From: Clostridium sp. CAG:1013
GTDB taxonomy: Bacteria; Bacillota; Clostridia; Oscillospirales; Acutalibacteraceae
Direction: 5' to 3'
Length of the DNA: 9,515 bases
Assembly (NCBI GenBank): GCA_000432995.1
Contig: HF972630.1
Span: 4,224-13,738, forward strand
Within the stretch, counting starts at the first letter, position 1. Each line of letters starts with the position of its first letter. Position numbers and translations under genes: made by a program. The notes under the pieces were generated by a model. The model ran no database searches, was not told the origin of the DNA, and worked only from the letters and a program-made list of their open reading frames with translations. Shown one piece after another: positions 1 to 5,450 of this stretch.

Positions 1-611
1 AGGATGCAGATCTTTCGGCAGGCGTCGATGCCTTCCACGTCAGCGGAGGGATCACGCTCGGCGTAGCCCAATTTCTGAGCCAAAGCCAAAGCGTCGTCAA
101 AGGCCATATGCTCTCGGATCATTTTTGTCAAAATAAAGTTTGTGGTGCCGTTGAGGATGCCGGCAATCTCCGTCATCTCATTGGCTGCCAAACACTGGCT
201 GATGGGCCGGATGATGGGGATTCCGCCGCCCACGCTGGCCTCGAACAGGAAGTTCAGGTTGTTTTTCTGGGCCAAAGCCAAAAGCTCCGCGCCCTTCTGG
301 GCCACTAATTCCTTATTGGAGGTAACCACACTTTTGCCGTTTTCCAGGCAAGCCTTCACGTAGGAGTACGCAGGCTCCAAACCGCCCATGACCTCCACCA
401 CGATCCGGATCTCCGGGTCGTTCAGGATGTCGTTAAAATCCTTGGTGAAGCAGCCGCTGTAAGGCAGATCGGGAAACTCCCGCAGATCCAGAATCCGTTT
501 GACGTGGATCTCTTCTTTGGCCCGCTTTGAAATGCTGTCTGTATGGGACAAGAGCACCTCCAGCACACCGGAGCCAACTACGCCGTGACCCATCACCGCG
601 ATTTCAGCCAT
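1..611 (-). CDS. hom: Homoserine dehydrogenase, N-terminal 203 residues (gene runs off the left edge)
   Basis: Homoserine dehydrogenase reduces aspartate semialdehyde to homoserine with NAD(P)H in the cytosol, the branch point to threonine and methionine. Visible are a Rossmann nucleotide-binding loop GHGVVGSG (residues 8-15), VVEVMGG (71-77), TSNKELVA (97-104), EASVGGGIPII (124-134), GILNGTTNFIL (151-161) and GYAERDPSADVEGIDA (182-197), all characteristic of this family in the right order. The rest of the catalytic domain, and the C-terminal ACT domain if there is one, lie outside the window. The ATG at 611 is preferred over an in-frame ATG at 620 because the AAAGGA ribosome binding site at 621-626 abuts the latter but lies 9 nt from the former. 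The pheB-like gene ends only 33 bp upstream, so the two are probably co-transcribed. Confidence 0.96.
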   Translation of the reverse strand, partial: MAEIAVMGHGVVGSGVLEVLLSHTDSISKRAKEEIHVKRILDLREFPDLPYSGCFTKDFNDILNDPEIRIVVEVMGGLEPAYSYVKACLENGKSVVTSNKELVAQKGAELLALAQKNNLNFLFEASVGGGIPIIRPISQCLAANEMTEIAGILNGTTNFILTKMIREHMAFDDALALAQKLGYAERDPSADVEGIDACRKICI

Positions 612-620
612 CGATACCAT

Positions 621-626
621 TCCTTT
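621..626 (-). promoter_or_regulatory. Ribosome binding site of hom
   Basis: AAAGGA on the minus strand. It is 9 nt from the ATG at 611 and touches the alternative ATG at 620, so it selects the downstream start. Confidence 0.6.
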
Positions 627-644
627 CTATTCACAATGGGACGC

Positions 645-1082
645 TTAGTCCACAATGCTGTCGATCTTGATCACGCCCTCCACCTGCTTCAGGTTTTCCA
701 AAAGCTCGCCGGGAGTTTGCTCCATTTTGTCGATGCGGGCGGACACCGAAACGAATGCCCTACCCTTCACGGGGATATTCTGGTTCACCGTGAGGATATT
801 GGCCCCAGCCCGGTAAAACACGGTGAGCAGGCTCACCAATACACCGGGACGGTCCGTCAGGTTGACCTGCACCGTCAAGATTCCCGAGGACGCTTTTTGG
901 GTGTAAGGAAACACTGCGTCTCGGTATTTGTAATATACGCTGCGGGAGATTCCCGCTATGCGCACCGCCTCAGAGGCAGTGGCTGCCTCCCCGCTTTCCA
1001 ACAGGGCATTGGCCTTGACCACCTTTTGATATACTTCCGGCAGTGCCTTTTCGTCAACAACAAGATAAGAATCGCTTTTCAT
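645..1082 (-). CDS. pheB: ACT domain protein of the PheB/UPF0735 family
   Basis: A 145-residue protein with two parts. Residues about 15-60 are a helical, helix-turn-helix-like segment (ASEAVRIAGISRSVYYKYRD) and residues about 68-145 are an ACT domain with the ligand-loop pattern LTDRPGVL (75-82) followed by AGANILTVNQ. This matches the UPF0735/PheB family in both length and layout. ACT domains usually bind amino acids and regulate amino-acid metabolism; the exact role of this family is not firmly established. Direct linkage to hom, 33 bp downstream, suggests a regulatory role in the aspartate-family pathway, which is an inference. An AGGTGA-type ribosome binding site precedes the ATG at 1082, and an extended -10 promoter lies just upstream. 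The gene name follows the Bacillus homologue and does not imply phenylalanine synthesis. Confidence 0.9.
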   Translation of the reverse strand: MKSDSYLVVDEKALPEVYQKVVKANALLESGEAATASEAVRIAGISRSVYYKYRDAVFPYTQKASSGILTVQVNLTDRPGVLVSLLTVFYRAGANILTVNQNIPVKGRAFVSVSARIDKMEQTPGELLENLKQVEGVIKIDSIVD

Positions 1083-1121
1083 TGTTCACCTACAAAATAC
1101 GATTGTATTGTCACAGCGAAC

Positions 1122-1150
1122 AGTTTACCACAGGTTAAGAAAAAAATCAA
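1122..1150 (-). promoter_or_regulatory. Sigma-A-type promoter of pheB-hom
   Basis: On the minus strand, TTGATT (1145-1150), a 17-bp spacer and TAAACT (1122-1127). A TGG triplet before the -10 gives an extended TGn element. The predicted transcript starts near 1115, about 33 nt before the pheB ATG, too short a leader for a riboswitch or T-box. Each hexamer matches the consensus at four of six positions. Confidence 0.6.
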
Positions 1151-1166
1151 GCCCCCTCGATAAAAC

Positions 1167-1206
1167 AAAAACCGCCGAAAAGAATTCACATCTTACGGCA
1201 GTTTTT
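1167..1206 (-). terminator. Intrinsic terminator of the penicillin-binding protein gene
   Basis: On the minus strand, AAAAACTGCCG pairs with CGGCGGTTTTT through one U-G wobble, giving an 11-bp stem. A short AAGA/TCTT helix forms inside the loop. The T run continues as TTTTTGTTTT. It lies 34 bp beyond the stop of the class A PBP and before the pheB promoter, separating the two units. Confidence 0.8.
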
Positions 1207-1240
1207 GCTGTCTTATCTAGTTGTGGCCAACACTGTTCCC

Positions 1241-3766
1241 TTAACCTTCCACTGAGCTGCTACTGCTTTCCGGTGGAAGCGGTTCAGGAGTAGGCTCCGG
1301 TTCCGTGGAACTCTCCGGTCCGGGAGGCGGCTCAGGAGTGGGTTCCTCAGAAGGCGCAGGCGTGGGAGTATTCTCAATATCGGAAACATCCGAAGAAGGA
1401 TCGGAAGAGGGATCGGAAGAAGGATCTTCCGAAGGTCCAGGAGAAACAGTTGGCTCCATAGACGGCGAGGGCGACACGCTGGGCTCCGCAGAAGGACTCA
1501 CCGAAGGAGACGGTGAGGGCGACGCGGCAGGTCCCGCGATATGGTCAGAACCACCGTTACAGGTTCCAGGCAGATTGCTGGAAGAATACCAGCCAACCGC
1601 TGTGTCATAGCAGTTGGGACCCGCCAGCTTGCCGCTGCTGCGGCAGAAGGTGGACTGAAACACGTTGTCGCTGAGCACCCAGTTTTTCCCGCTCCAATCG
1701 TACTGCATCAGATACTGAATCACAGCTTTCCAAGTCACCTTGGCAGTGTTGGGATCCCACAATTCCGAAGGCGTGGGATAACCATTCCAAATACCCGCCA
1801 CGCAGAAGGGCGTGCCTCCCACGAAGGTCAAGTCCTTAGTATCGTTGGTGGTACCGGTCTTGGCGTAAAGATCCACGCCCAGATCCGACATCATGGTTGC
1901 GGTGCCGTTATATCCCTCCACAGGACGGTGGAGGAGTTTGTTCATGATGGTGGCGTTCTCGGTGGACATCACCTGTTCGCCCACGTTGTCCCGGTTGTCC
2001 AGGATCACGTTGCCGTCATGGTCTTTCACATAGGTGTAAGTGTACGGCTCGTAGTAATAGCCGCCATTGGCAAACATGCAGTAAGCCGCCGTCATTTCCC
2101 GCACCGTGACACCTTCGGTCATGCCGCCCAGAGCCATGGCGGAATAACTGTGGGCATCCGCTTCGGTCAAGGTGGTAAAATGGAGCTTCTCCGTAAGCCA
2201 CTGGAAGCAGGACTCGGGAGTGAGCTCTTTCACAAGCCATGCCACAGGGGCGTTCTGAGACACCTCAATAGCCTCGTCCACATTCATATACCCAGTATAT
2301 TCCAGGGAGAAGTTGGAGGGACCTTCCTCCGTGGTACCAGGGCCATAATATTCTGGCACAGGCTGGTCCTTCAGCACGGAACCGTAAGTGATAGTCCCCG
2401 TCTCCAATCCCAAAGAATAGGCACTGACAGGCTTGAAAGACGAACCAGGCTGCCGCTTGGAGTCTGTGGCGTTGTTCCAAAGACGAACACCATCACGTTC
2501 ATGCCGGCTGCCGATGACCGCGATAACCCGGCCAGTATAGGGATCCATGATGAACATGCCCGCTTCGATATCCTCGTCCTCAGGCATGCAGTCACCATTG
2601 ATAAAAAGATTTTCCAGGTCAGACTGGATCTGGGGATCCATAGCGCAATGGATCTCAAGGCCGGAGTTGTAGATCATGTTCACGGCCACTTCGTAGGAAT
2701 ACCCATAGGTCTCCTGCAAATCAGACACGATGTCCTCAAACATGGTGTCGATATACCAGTTCCAATCGTCCAGATCCTGCTGTTCTTCCACGCTTTCGGT
2801 TTCTTCCACTTCCACGTCGCCGAAAGTCATGGTCTCAAACTCAGCCAGGGCCTGATTGTATTCCTCTTCCGTGATGGGAACCAGCTGGCCTTCCAGCTCA
2901 CCGGTCACTACCAGCTCGTCGTTGCTTTCATCTCCGTCGGACAGTTTCCACAGACGGTCCAGCACCACCTCGCCCCTGTTTATGGCCTCGTCAGGGAAAA
3001 TCAGCGGATTGTACTGGGAAGGGTTCTGGGTGATACCAGCGATCAAGCAGCATTCAGCCAGGGAGCACTCCGAAATACTCTTCCCAAAATACGCCTTAGC
3101 AGCTGCTTCCACGCCTTCGTTCTGGCCACCGTAGTTGACCACGTTCAAGTAGGCTTCCAGAATCTGCTGCTTGGAATACTTTTTCTCCATGTTCAAAGCA
3201 GTGAAGATCTCCCGCACTTTTCGCAGGATACTCACTTGCTTCTCGCCAGTGATGTTTTTAATGAGCTGCTGAGTCAGAGTGGAACCGCCGCCTCCGCCGC
3301 TGTTGGTGAACAACTTGAACACAGCGCCTGAGGTGTTCCACCAGTCCACACCATTGTGTTCGCTGAAACGGTGGTCTTCGATGGCCACCTGAGCAGTTTT
3401 CATATAGGCGGGAATGTCATTGAGGGAAACCCATTCACGGTTGGCATCCTTATAGATGGTCATGTATTCCGTGGAGTTGCCTTCCTCATCGTCCACATAC
3501 ACAAAGCTGGAATAGCTCAGCGACATGGCACTCAGATCCGGGGGCTCAGTGTCCCGGAAGCTGAGCAGGAACGCCGCCACCGACAGAAAAACCAAAAGTC
3601 CGGTGACGCACATGATACAAAACACCGTTTTAAAGGCTTTCCAAACCATGCCGCCCACCGCTTTCGCAGTGGCTCCGGCAGATTGGGAAAGTTCCCCTTC
3701 CGTCCGCTGGGAAGGTGTCCCAATGGAAGTGGTGTTATATTTGTTTAAATCCTTTTTATCTAACAC
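1241..3766 (-). CDS. Class A (bifunctional) penicillin-binding protein, PBP1A type
   Basis: This 841-residue protein polymerises glycan strands from lipid II and crosslinks stem peptides outside the membrane. An approximately 40-residue cytoplasmic tail precedes one membrane helix (about 44-70). The GT51 glycosyltransferase domain (about 100-270) shows EDHRFSEHNG with catalytic Glu130, GGSTLTQQLIKN, RKVRE (second Glu186) and ILEAYLN. The transpeptidase domain has SSFK (Ser442, Lys445), SQN (503-505) and KTGTT (636-640). Between them is an acidic insert (about 275-335). A Cys-containing segment (C708, C719, C736) leads to a Pro/Ser/Glu/Thr-rich tail (748-841). The start is GTG, chosen because AAGGAGGA lies 4 nt upstream at 3771-3778. 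It diverges from a BofC-domain gene; whether it acts in vegetative growth or sporulation cannot be told. It is related to Bacillus ponA. Confidence 0.97.
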   Translation of the reverse strand: MLDKKDLNKYNTTSIGTPSQRTEGELSQSAGATAKAVGGMVWKAFKTVFCIMCVTGLLVFLSVAAFLLSFRDTEPPDLSAMSLSYSSFVYVDDEEGNSTEYMTIYKDANREWVSLNDIPAYMKTAQVAIEDHRFSEHNGVDWWNTSGAVFKLFTNSGGGGGSTLTQQLIKNITGEKQVSILRKVREIFTALNMEKKYSKQQILEAYLNVVNYGGQNEGVEAAAKAYFGKSISECSLAECCLIAGITQNPSQYNPLIFPDEAINRGEVVLDRLWKLSDGDESNDELVVTGELEGQLVPITEEEYNQALAEFETMTFGDVEVEETESVEEQQDLDDWNWYIDTMFEDIVSDLQETYGYSYEVAVNMIYNSGLEIHCAMDPQIQSDLENLFINGDCMPEDEDIEAGMFIMDPYTGRVIAVIGSRHERDGVRLWNNATDSKRQPGSSFKPVSAYSLGLETGTITYGSVLKDQPVPEYYGPGTTEEGPSNFSLEYTGYMNVDEAIEVSQNAPVAWLVKELTPESCFQWLTEKLHFTTLTEADAHSYSAMALGGMTEGVTVREMTAAYCMFANGGYYYEPYTYTYVKDHDGNVILDNRDNVGEQVMSTENATIMNKLLHRPVEGYNGTATMMSDLGVDLYAKTGTTNDTKDLTFVGGTPFCVAGIWNGYPTPSELWDPNTAKVTWKAVIQYLMQYDWSGKNWVLSDNVFQSTFCRSSGKLAGPNCYDTAVGWYSSSNLPGTCNGGSDHIAGPAASPSPSPSVSPSAEPSVSPSPSMEPTVSPGPSEDPSSDPSSDPSSDVSDIENTPTPAPSEEPTPEPPPGPESSTEPEPTPEPLPPESSSSSVEG
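1388..1423 (-). repeat. Three tandem 12-bp units coding Asp-Pro-Ser-Ser
   Basis: Three near-identical 12-bp units in the PBP tail encode DPSS three times (residues 781-792) and are followed by one more Asp. The rest of the tail has looser SPSP and PTPEP repeats. Such low-complexity tracts vary in copy number through slippage. Confidence 0.75.
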
Positions 3767-3770
3767 GGTT

Positions 3771-3778
3771 TCCTCCTT
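3771..3778 (-). promoter_or_regulatory. Ribosome binding site of the PBP gene
   Basis: AAGGAGGA on the minus strand, 4 nt before the GTG at 3766. It is a near-perfect anti-Shine-Dalgarno match and supports the GTG start. Confidence 0.85.
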
Positions 3779-3780
3779 GG

Positions 3781-3793
3781 GGCGCAGGGCGCC
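3781..3793. other. Small GC hairpin in the PBP/bofC divergent spacer
   Basis: GGCGC and GCGCC flank a 3-nt loop just upstream of the PBP ribosome binding site. In the PBP transcript it would form a 5-bp GC stem 2 nt from that site. I found no convincing sigma-A promoter for the PBP gene in this spacer (3767-3849). Confidence 0.35.
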
Positions 3794-3802
3794 TTAGCGG
3801 TG

Positions 3803-3832
3803 GCATAAGTTGGGAAAAAACTGCCCATACTT
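3803..3832 (+). promoter_or_regulatory. Sigma-G-like promoter of the bofC-like gene
   Basis: GCATA (3803-3807), 18 bp, then CATACTT (3826-3832). As recalled, the Bacillus subtilis sigma-G consensus is about GMATR, 17-18 bp, CATNMTA, so only the last base differs. B. subtilis bofC is itself a forespore gene, which fits. A caveat is that transcription would start near 3839, leaving a leader of only about 11 nt, with the ribosome binding site at the very 5' end. Confidence 0.5.
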
Positions 3833-3838
3833 CTGCCG

Positions 3839-3844
3839 AGGTGA
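3839..3844 (+). promoter_or_regulatory. Ribosome binding site of the bofC-like gene
   Basis: AGGTGA, 5 nt before the TTG at 3850. It decides that start over an in-frame GTG at 3841, which lies inside the site itself, and over far-upstream in-frame codons that overlap the PBP gene. Confidence 0.65.
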
Positions 3845-3849
3845 TTTCT

Positions 3850-4251
3850 TTGGATGATAAAAAGCTGAAAGATTACAAAAAGCCCACAATTCTGGCTTTG
3901 GTTGTTACGGCGGCAGCCTTGCTTGTTTCCCTTTTATCTTTTCCCCTGCGGGGTGGAACAGCAGTGCCTGTCCAGGGCGAGCCGGCCGCAAACGATACGG
4001 TATATTATACCCCAAAGCCTTCCGCAAGTCAAGGAAACGGAAATTCCCCCACTCCCCAGGAGGAAGGCCCTTATCGGGTAACCATTTATCAGGGAAAAAT
4101 CGGAGTATTCCGTCAAGGGGAGACGGAGCCCTGTCTGGTGTCGGACGTAGACGTCTATTTACTGCCCCAAGAGGATATCGCCCTGCTGCGGGAAGGATTT
4201 ACTGCCGATACCTTAAAAGAGGTCCGCGCCATCCTGGAGGACTATGAGTAA
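3850..4251 (+). CDS. BofC C-terminal-domain protein, membrane anchored
   Basis: A 133-residue protein with a short charged N-terminus (DDKKLKDYKK), one membrane helix or uncleaved signal (about 13-33), a Pro/Ser/Gly-rich linker (about 36-73) and a compact domain (75-133). That domain reads YRVTIYQGKIGVF, then VSDVDVYLLPQEDIALLREG and a terminal RAILEDY, the pattern of the BofC C-terminal domain. In B. subtilis, BofC is a forespore-made exported protein that restrains SpoIVB signalling to sigma-K. Many clostridia lack that checkpoint, so the function here is open. The N-terminal BofC domain seems absent, replaced by the linker. The start is TTG with AGGTGA 5 nt upstream. A sigma-G-like promoter precedes it, and the gene converges on a SASP gene. 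Confidence 0.82.
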   Translation: MDDKKLKDYKKPTILALVVTAAALLVSLLSFPLRGGTAVPVQGEPAANDTVYYTPKPSASQGNGNSPTPQEEGPYRVTIYQGKIGVFRQGETEPCLVSDVDVYLLPQEDIALLREGFTADTLKEVRAILEDYE

Positions 4252-4309
4252 AAAGCGAACGCCCTGCCGATAACGGCAGGGCCCCTGCCGATAACGGCAG
4301 GGCGCTTGC
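4250..4309 (-). terminator. Terminator of the SASP gene, built from two hairpin units
   Basis: On the minus strand, 4295-4309 pairs with 4255-4269 (15 bp with one A-C mismatch and one G-U wobble), followed at once by five T (4250-4254) that overlap the stop codon of the bofC-like gene. Each half can instead fold into its own 8-9-bp hairpin. On the plus strand no T run follows, so it should terminate the SASP transcript best. Confidence 0.7.
4262..4302. repeat. Tandem duplicate of a 20-bp palindrome
   Basis: The sequence CCCTGCCGATAACGGCAGGG occurs twice without change, at 4262-4281 and 4283-4302 (period 21). Each copy is an 8-bp perfect stem with an ATAA loop. The exact identity suggests a recent duplication or an active two-copy element. 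Confidence 0.95.
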
Positions 4310-4322
4310 GTGAAGAAAGAAT

Positions 4323-4514
4323 TTACTTCATATTCTTCTCATAGGACTCGATCATCTTTTTGACCATCTGGCCCCCGATGGAGCCGGCCTGACGGGAGGT
4401 CAGGTCGCCGTTGTAGCCCTGCTTCAGGTTCACGCCCACCTCAGAGGCGGACTCCATCTTAAAGCGGTTCATTGCTTCCTTAGCTTCGGGTACCATGCTG
4501 GAATTGCTCTTCAT
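4323..4514 (-). CDS. Alpha/beta-type small acid-soluble spore protein (SASP)
   Basis: A 63-residue DNA-binding protein that coats forespore DNA, switching it to an A-like form and protecting it from UV and heat; it is degraded on germination. The family signature is clear: EAKEAMNRFKMESASEVGV (10-28), then GYNGDLTSRQAGSIGG (33-48) and MVKKMIESYE (50-59). Length is typical of clostridial members, and the segment around ESASEVGV is where the GPR protease site falls in this family. The ATG at 4514 follows an AAGGAG site about 9 nt upstream. A sigma-G-like promoter lies 45-73 bp upstream of the start codon, as expected for a forespore gene. It converges on the bofC-like gene and ends in the duplicated-palindrome terminator. 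Confidence 0.95.
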   Translation of the reverse strand: MKSNSSMVPEAKEAMNRFKMESASEVGVNLKQGYNGDLTSRQAGSIGGQMVKKMIESYEKNMK

Positions 4515-4558
4515 TTTTGTTTTCTCCTTCGCAAAAGTTTTCTTGCGTTTGCATTACC

Positions 4559-4587
4559 TAGTGTGACTCGCATGCTCCCACTTATGA
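4559..4587 (-). promoter_or_regulatory. Sigma-G-like promoter of the SASP gene
   Basis: On the minus strand, TCATA (4583-4587), 17 bp, then CACACTA (4559-4565), one base from CATACTA. The predicted start near 4552 gives a leader of about 38 nt. SASP genes are classic sigma-G targets, so the family supports the motif. The rest of 4588-4640 shows nothing recognisable. Confidence 0.6.
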
Positions 4588-4640
4588 ATGACAATTCTTG
4601 CTAGTTTCGGAGAAAATGCCCTTTTTGAAAAAACGCCGGT

Positions 4641-5063
4641 TCAACCCCGCTTTTCATAATAGATGTTGACGCACAGAAGCAAAAGGAACAAAAACAACTC
4701 CACTCCGCAGAGAGTAACCGCCATGGGGAGCAGGAACTCCACGTCAAACCTGGAATACACCCAAAAGGAAACAATGGACACCAGCAAAAGCACCTTATTA
4801 AAAATACTCATTGCTGTGCGGCTGGATTTCATAGCCAGATATATGTCCCGTTCATCTGCTTGGCCTGAGACACGCTCCTCAATAGGGCCCTTGTGAAAAG
4901 CCTCATAAAACTCCGTCACGGCCCAAACAAGCACAATAAACCCGGCAGCCAACAAACGAATGTCCTGGTCCTTAACGAAATATGCCACAAGGCACACCGA
5001 ACACATTACCGCCATAAAGATCCCCATCACCAGGTTCATCGGACTTCTCACTTTGAGTTTCAT
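4641..5063 (-). CDS. Small four-helix membrane protein paired with an XRE regulator
   Basis: A 140-residue protein with no enzyme motif I can name. Four hydrophobic segments fall at about 10-30, 35-56, 84-104 and 109-133, in two pairs joined by a charged loop (57-83). That loop contains GQADERDIYLAMKSSRTA, which resembles the conserved DERD-type stretch seen in DUF2178-like membrane proteins; this assignment is tentative. The start codon lies 16 bp after the XRE stop, so the two genes form an operon and this protein is probably under its autoregulation. Small membrane proteins encoded with a YozG-like XRE repressor are common in Firmicutes, but their function is mostly unknown. The sequence shows no terminator T run right after the stop, although T-rich DNA in the direction of SASP is limited. 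Confidence 0.8.
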   Translation of the reverse strand: MKLKVRSPMNLVMGIFMAVMCSVCLVAYFVKDQDIRLLAAGFIVLVWAVTEFYEAFHKGPIEERVSGQADERDIYLAMKSSRTAMSIFNKVLLLVSIVSFWVYSRFDVEFLLPMAVTLCGVELFLFLLLLCVNIYYEKRG

Positions 5064-5079
5064 AAATCTCTTTCTCCCT

Positions 5080-5316
5080 TCATTTCGACTGTTCCTCTTT
5101 CTCGGCTTCTTCCCTTTTCAAATTCTCCTCCAGACAACACAGCTCCTCCACAGTAACGCCAAACACCCGAGCCATACGGTATGCCAGCATCAACGAGGGG
5201 CTGTACTGTCCCTTCTCAATGGAAATGATGGTCCGGGAAGAGACACGAACCATCTCTGCCAGCTCCTGTTGGGTCATGCCCCGCTGGAGCCGCAGCTCTT
5301 TGACTTTTGTTTCCAC
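5080..5316 (-). CDS. XRE-family helix-turn-helix transcriptional regulator
   Basis: A 78-residue protein that is almost entirely a lambda-Cro/XRE DNA-binding domain: VKELRLQRGMTQQELAEMV, recognition region VSSRTIISIEKGQYSP (25-40) and MARVFGVTVEEL (48-59), ending in a Glu/Lys-rich tail (63-78) that may be helical. No ligand or protease domain is present. The GTG at 5316 is chosen because AAGGAGG lies 6 nt upstream. A longer reading from a TTG at 5391 is rejected because that codon is part of the -35 hexamer TTGACA and its leader would cover the operator. It lies 16 bp upstream of the membrane protein gene. An operator-like array between promoter and ribosome binding site suggests autorepression. 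Confidence 0.92.
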   Translation of the reverse strand: METKVKELRLQRGMTQQELAEMVRVSSRTIISIEKGQYSPSLMLAYRMARVFGVTVEELCCLEENLKREEAEKEEQSK

Positions 5317-5322
5317 CCGCTC

Positions 5323-5329
5323 CCTCCTT
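5323..5329 (-). promoter_or_regulatory. Ribosome binding site of the XRE gene
   Basis: AAGGAGG on the minus strand, 6 nt before the GTG at 5316. It decides the start. Confidence 0.85.
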
Positions 5330-5334
5330 AATAT

Positions 5335-5362
5335 GAAGTTCGCTTCACGTGAAGCTAGCTTC
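5335..5362. promoter_or_regulatory. Operator-like array GAAG/CTTC with 8-bp period
   Basis: On the minus strand the order is GAAG-N4-CTTC-N4-GAAG-N4-CTTC with all gaps exactly 4 bp. It contains the perfect palindromes GAAGCTAGCTTC and GCTTCACGTGAAGC. It abuts the -10 hexamer and covers the predicted start site, so a bound repressor would block transcription. The XRE protein encoded just downstream is the obvious candidate to bind. Confidence 0.75.
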
Positions 5363-5391
5363 AGTTTACATCTTTTCCTCTCTGTTGTCAA
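5363..5391 (-). promoter_or_regulatory. Strong sigma-A promoter of the XRE/membrane protein operon
   Basis: Perfect TTGACA (5386-5391), 17-bp spacer, TAAACT (5363-5368). It is the best vegetative promoter in the window, as expected for a unit held in check by a repressor. Confidence 0.8.
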
Positions 5392-5393
5392 GA

Positions 5394-5435
5394 GAAAAAA
5401 GCCACCCTTCTCTTAAAAAGAAAAGGATGGCTTTT
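5394..5435 (-). terminator. Intrinsic terminator of the MATE-glycerate kinase operon
   Basis: An 18-bp stem (5418-5435 with 5397-5414, two G-U wobbles on the minus strand), a 3-nt loop and a run of T beyond. It lies 15 bp after the glycerate kinase stop and just before the XRE promoter. It is symmetrical enough to work in both directions. Confidence 0.9.
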
Positions 5436-5450
5436 AAATTCTAAAAAGGT

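Noticed and set aside
1083..1121. T-box or amino-acid riboswitch before pheB-hom
   Set aside because: The predicted leader is only about 33 nt and has no terminator or T-box motif.
543..1163. A 206-codon plus-strand frame opposite pheB and hom
   Set aside because: It spans two real minus-strand genes and has a His-rich shadow composition with no domain.
1541..3331. A 596-codon open frame on the plus strand opposite the PBP gene
   Set aside because: Its product is rich in His, Arg and Val with no recognisable domain, and it lies wholly antisense to a PBP with all catalytic motifs. It is a shadow of the opposite strand's codon bias.
4262..4302. Start of a CRISPR array
   Set aside because: Only two palindromic units with a 1-bp gap and no spacers; it is a duplicated terminator hairpin.
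5317..5391. N-terminal extension of the XRE protein from TTG 5391
   Set aside because: The codon is part of the TTGACA -35 element, and the extension would translate the operator array. GTG 5316 has an AAGGAGG site at ideal distance.
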